DNA of 64,000 bases, taken from contig JAKSRC010000004.1 in assembly GCA_024403855.1 (NCBI GenBank), positions 62,001 through 126,000 of the forward strand. Direction: 5' to 3'. The stretch is from Saccharofermentans sp. (GTDB lineage: Bacteria > Bacillota > Clostridia > Saccharofermentanales > Saccharofermentanaceae). This document shows, piece after piece, positions 63,901 to 64,000 of this stretch. The translations under genes were made by a program, and so were the position numbers. Position 1 is the first letter of the stretch, and each line of letters starts with the position of its first letter. Below the pieces are notes generated by a model. The model did not search any database. It saw only the letters and a program-made list of their open reading frames with translations, and was not told the origin of the DNA.

Positions 63901-64000
63901 TACATTGCCTGATGCATCAGCTCCTATCGGATACTTCGTATTCTCCGACTATATCGGATACAGAACATGGTGGGATGTATTCCATTATGTATACGATATC
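60974..64000 (+). CDS. PP2C-like domain, long disordered linker and membrane anchor (partial)
   Basis: The frame runs from ATG 60974 (CGGAGGACGG upstream) to the end of the window, 1009 residues without a stop, so the 3' end is missing. Residues 1-240 look PP2C-like: FAVTIGGGLAFLYRDDTVFP and LTPDDCIILCNKAVYEALGQREI mirror the phosphatase's late strands and helices, but the metal-binding Asp motifs are not clear. About 245-780 are Pro/Ala/Glu-rich linker, then Gly/Tyr/Gln/Asn-rich to 910. A membrane span is at about 923-947, followed by a Thr-rich stalk and a possible LysM start (YFVFSDYIGYRTWWDVF). Confidence 0.7.
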   Translation, partial: MATLTRLASTLTARYFPSSSLTDAFYLDGRLCGKRETRQADITIDKDERGFFFSLFTHPTIEGFEPGTIPPFEPQLRGLCNEVKNGHKEIDAMIERFLSTAVEVAGTTKLMDNETRDPYFSGVIVRDSEAFAVTIGGGLAFLYRDDTVFPLTDAGIPMEPIDAYGNRVGDFQYYCSSKTANALWSNFFTLTPDDCIILCNKAVYEALGQREILRILTDAEDQCDAAGLILTQASARMPNTPMQISISFVESVTKEEKRGLFGRKKKKDTYESENHELLESTVEGGEVGAAAKAIADAGFVSLTPEAPVAVPVATAVPADGSVAFGDKAGQPEAQKIPDAAPDFPDKVEPAKEISAEEAMRKIFGEMKESSASDSEAVAKAEEAAASESPFVFNIDDSDTVVAEPKKESVMETISTTEFAPDKSDDSPTKPVTDINSLLFTAGGSGILAQAINDSKDKEVAKETSITDLKEETVIPVIPAAPAVAPVVPVVPEAPVVVPPVAAATPAPVIVGKPDEIVFTAGEVKADTSDSDIVANAEDTFDPYGKVSSQELKNTAPLVFGEDLAPKAEQVPSEEASSIPVPEYEIKEDKPEIKEEDKLGIDFPEVEKPVEAVKETAPEAPAAPVIEEVVPQAAPVATSDDDIVLPFGNETIAFEETQPAKVDDIPPMPLYDSDNYNNPVNAVGSEQNISEPFNNASVYGDYQGVEAPTEVPPYQPYGAESFSTADQSNFGTYGNQNTNMGGAPMDYNGYPDNGNAGNGYVPGYDQAPQGGYADYSNAGYQDPNAGAYGYQQEVPQTGYGDYGAQQGFGGEYAEPQASASSSASLDEEWFNNILGVDDSGAVYGGEQTFGYSAPVETAQQPVVVPDPAQQAQYTNPGQTSYRPSGSGPNNNGKPQGSAPRTSASSGKSGNGGGGKKMKLNRNGYMFIAFLAILLICIVIVISLIAKGCSKKTKPSEIVTSSTEETSEITTTTTTTQATLPDASAPIGYFVFSDYIGYRTWWDVFHYVYDI

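Noticed and set aside
1..64000. CRISPR arrays, insertion sequences, prophage or integrons
   Set aside because: No direct-repeat arrays, transposase, integrase or phage structural genes were seen; gene content and codon use are uniform.

Overview
The window looks like chromosomal core sequence from a low-to-mid GC, Gram-positive, probably anaerobic member of the Clostridia. The evidence is: Pta-AckA acetate formation, HemZ, TmcAL, a type II pantothenate kinase, the LL-diaminopimelate aminotransferase route to meso-DAP, KtrAB potassium uptake, strong AGGAGG-type ribosome-binding sites with frequent TTG and GTG starts, and sigma-A-like promoters. A genus cannot be assigned from sequence reading alone. 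I see no phage, insertion sequence, CRISPR array or rRNA, and no gene-free gap longer than 300 bases.

Layout. 1-99 is the tail of an unknown gene. 278-2464 encodes a large PilX-like pilus protein with its own promoter. 2551-5537 (minus) is a four-gene operon: YebC, a P-loop/Asp23-like fusion, a DUF6062 protein and a YedF/DsrE-like protein. 5804-15123 (plus) is a type IV pilus locus: PilB, PilT, PilC, PilM, PilN-like, PilO-like, then a very short pilin with its own promoter and terminator, then three further prepilins behind another promoter. The promoters of the first pilus gene and of the last prepilin group each have a closely related inverted repeat upstream, which suggests a shared regulator. 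15248-19447 is a compact run of pantothenate kinase, two membrane proteins and HemZ, followed by tRNA-Pro. 19700-26343 carries a small membrane protein, an RNA methyltransferase, S20, TmcAL, an unknown anchored protein, and pta-ackA. 26436-28448 (minus) is KtrAB.

28597-32959 holds PcrA and two HD-domain nucleotide hydrolases (Dgt and a YfbR type). 32964-37555 is a cell-surface group: a secreted glucosaminidase, a cohesin/cadherin-like anchored protein and a GtrA protein. 37548-46612 is biosynthetic: FolC, an unknown membrane protein, ThrC, CarA, and a single 1352-residue ORF in which carbamoyl-phosphate synthase large subunit is fused in frame to diaminopimelate epimerase. 46612-53316 contains a HAD phosphatase, a DMT transporter, an oxidoreductase, QueT, a methyltransferase, a CmpB-type membrane protein, an Mrp/NBP35 ATPase, a thioredoxin-like lipoprotein and a divergent IspF. 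53362-56785 (minus) is IspD, RadA and DapL. The window ends with a degenerate ANL-fold protein, a DUF885 lipoprotein and the start of a large membrane protein with a PP2C-like N-terminus and a long disordered linker.

The most notable items are the CarB-DapF fusion, whose product would complete the DapL route encoded 9 kb away; the near head-less pilin with strong private expression signals; the shared inverted-repeat pair at two pilus promoters; and several proteins with degenerate or unusually combined domains.
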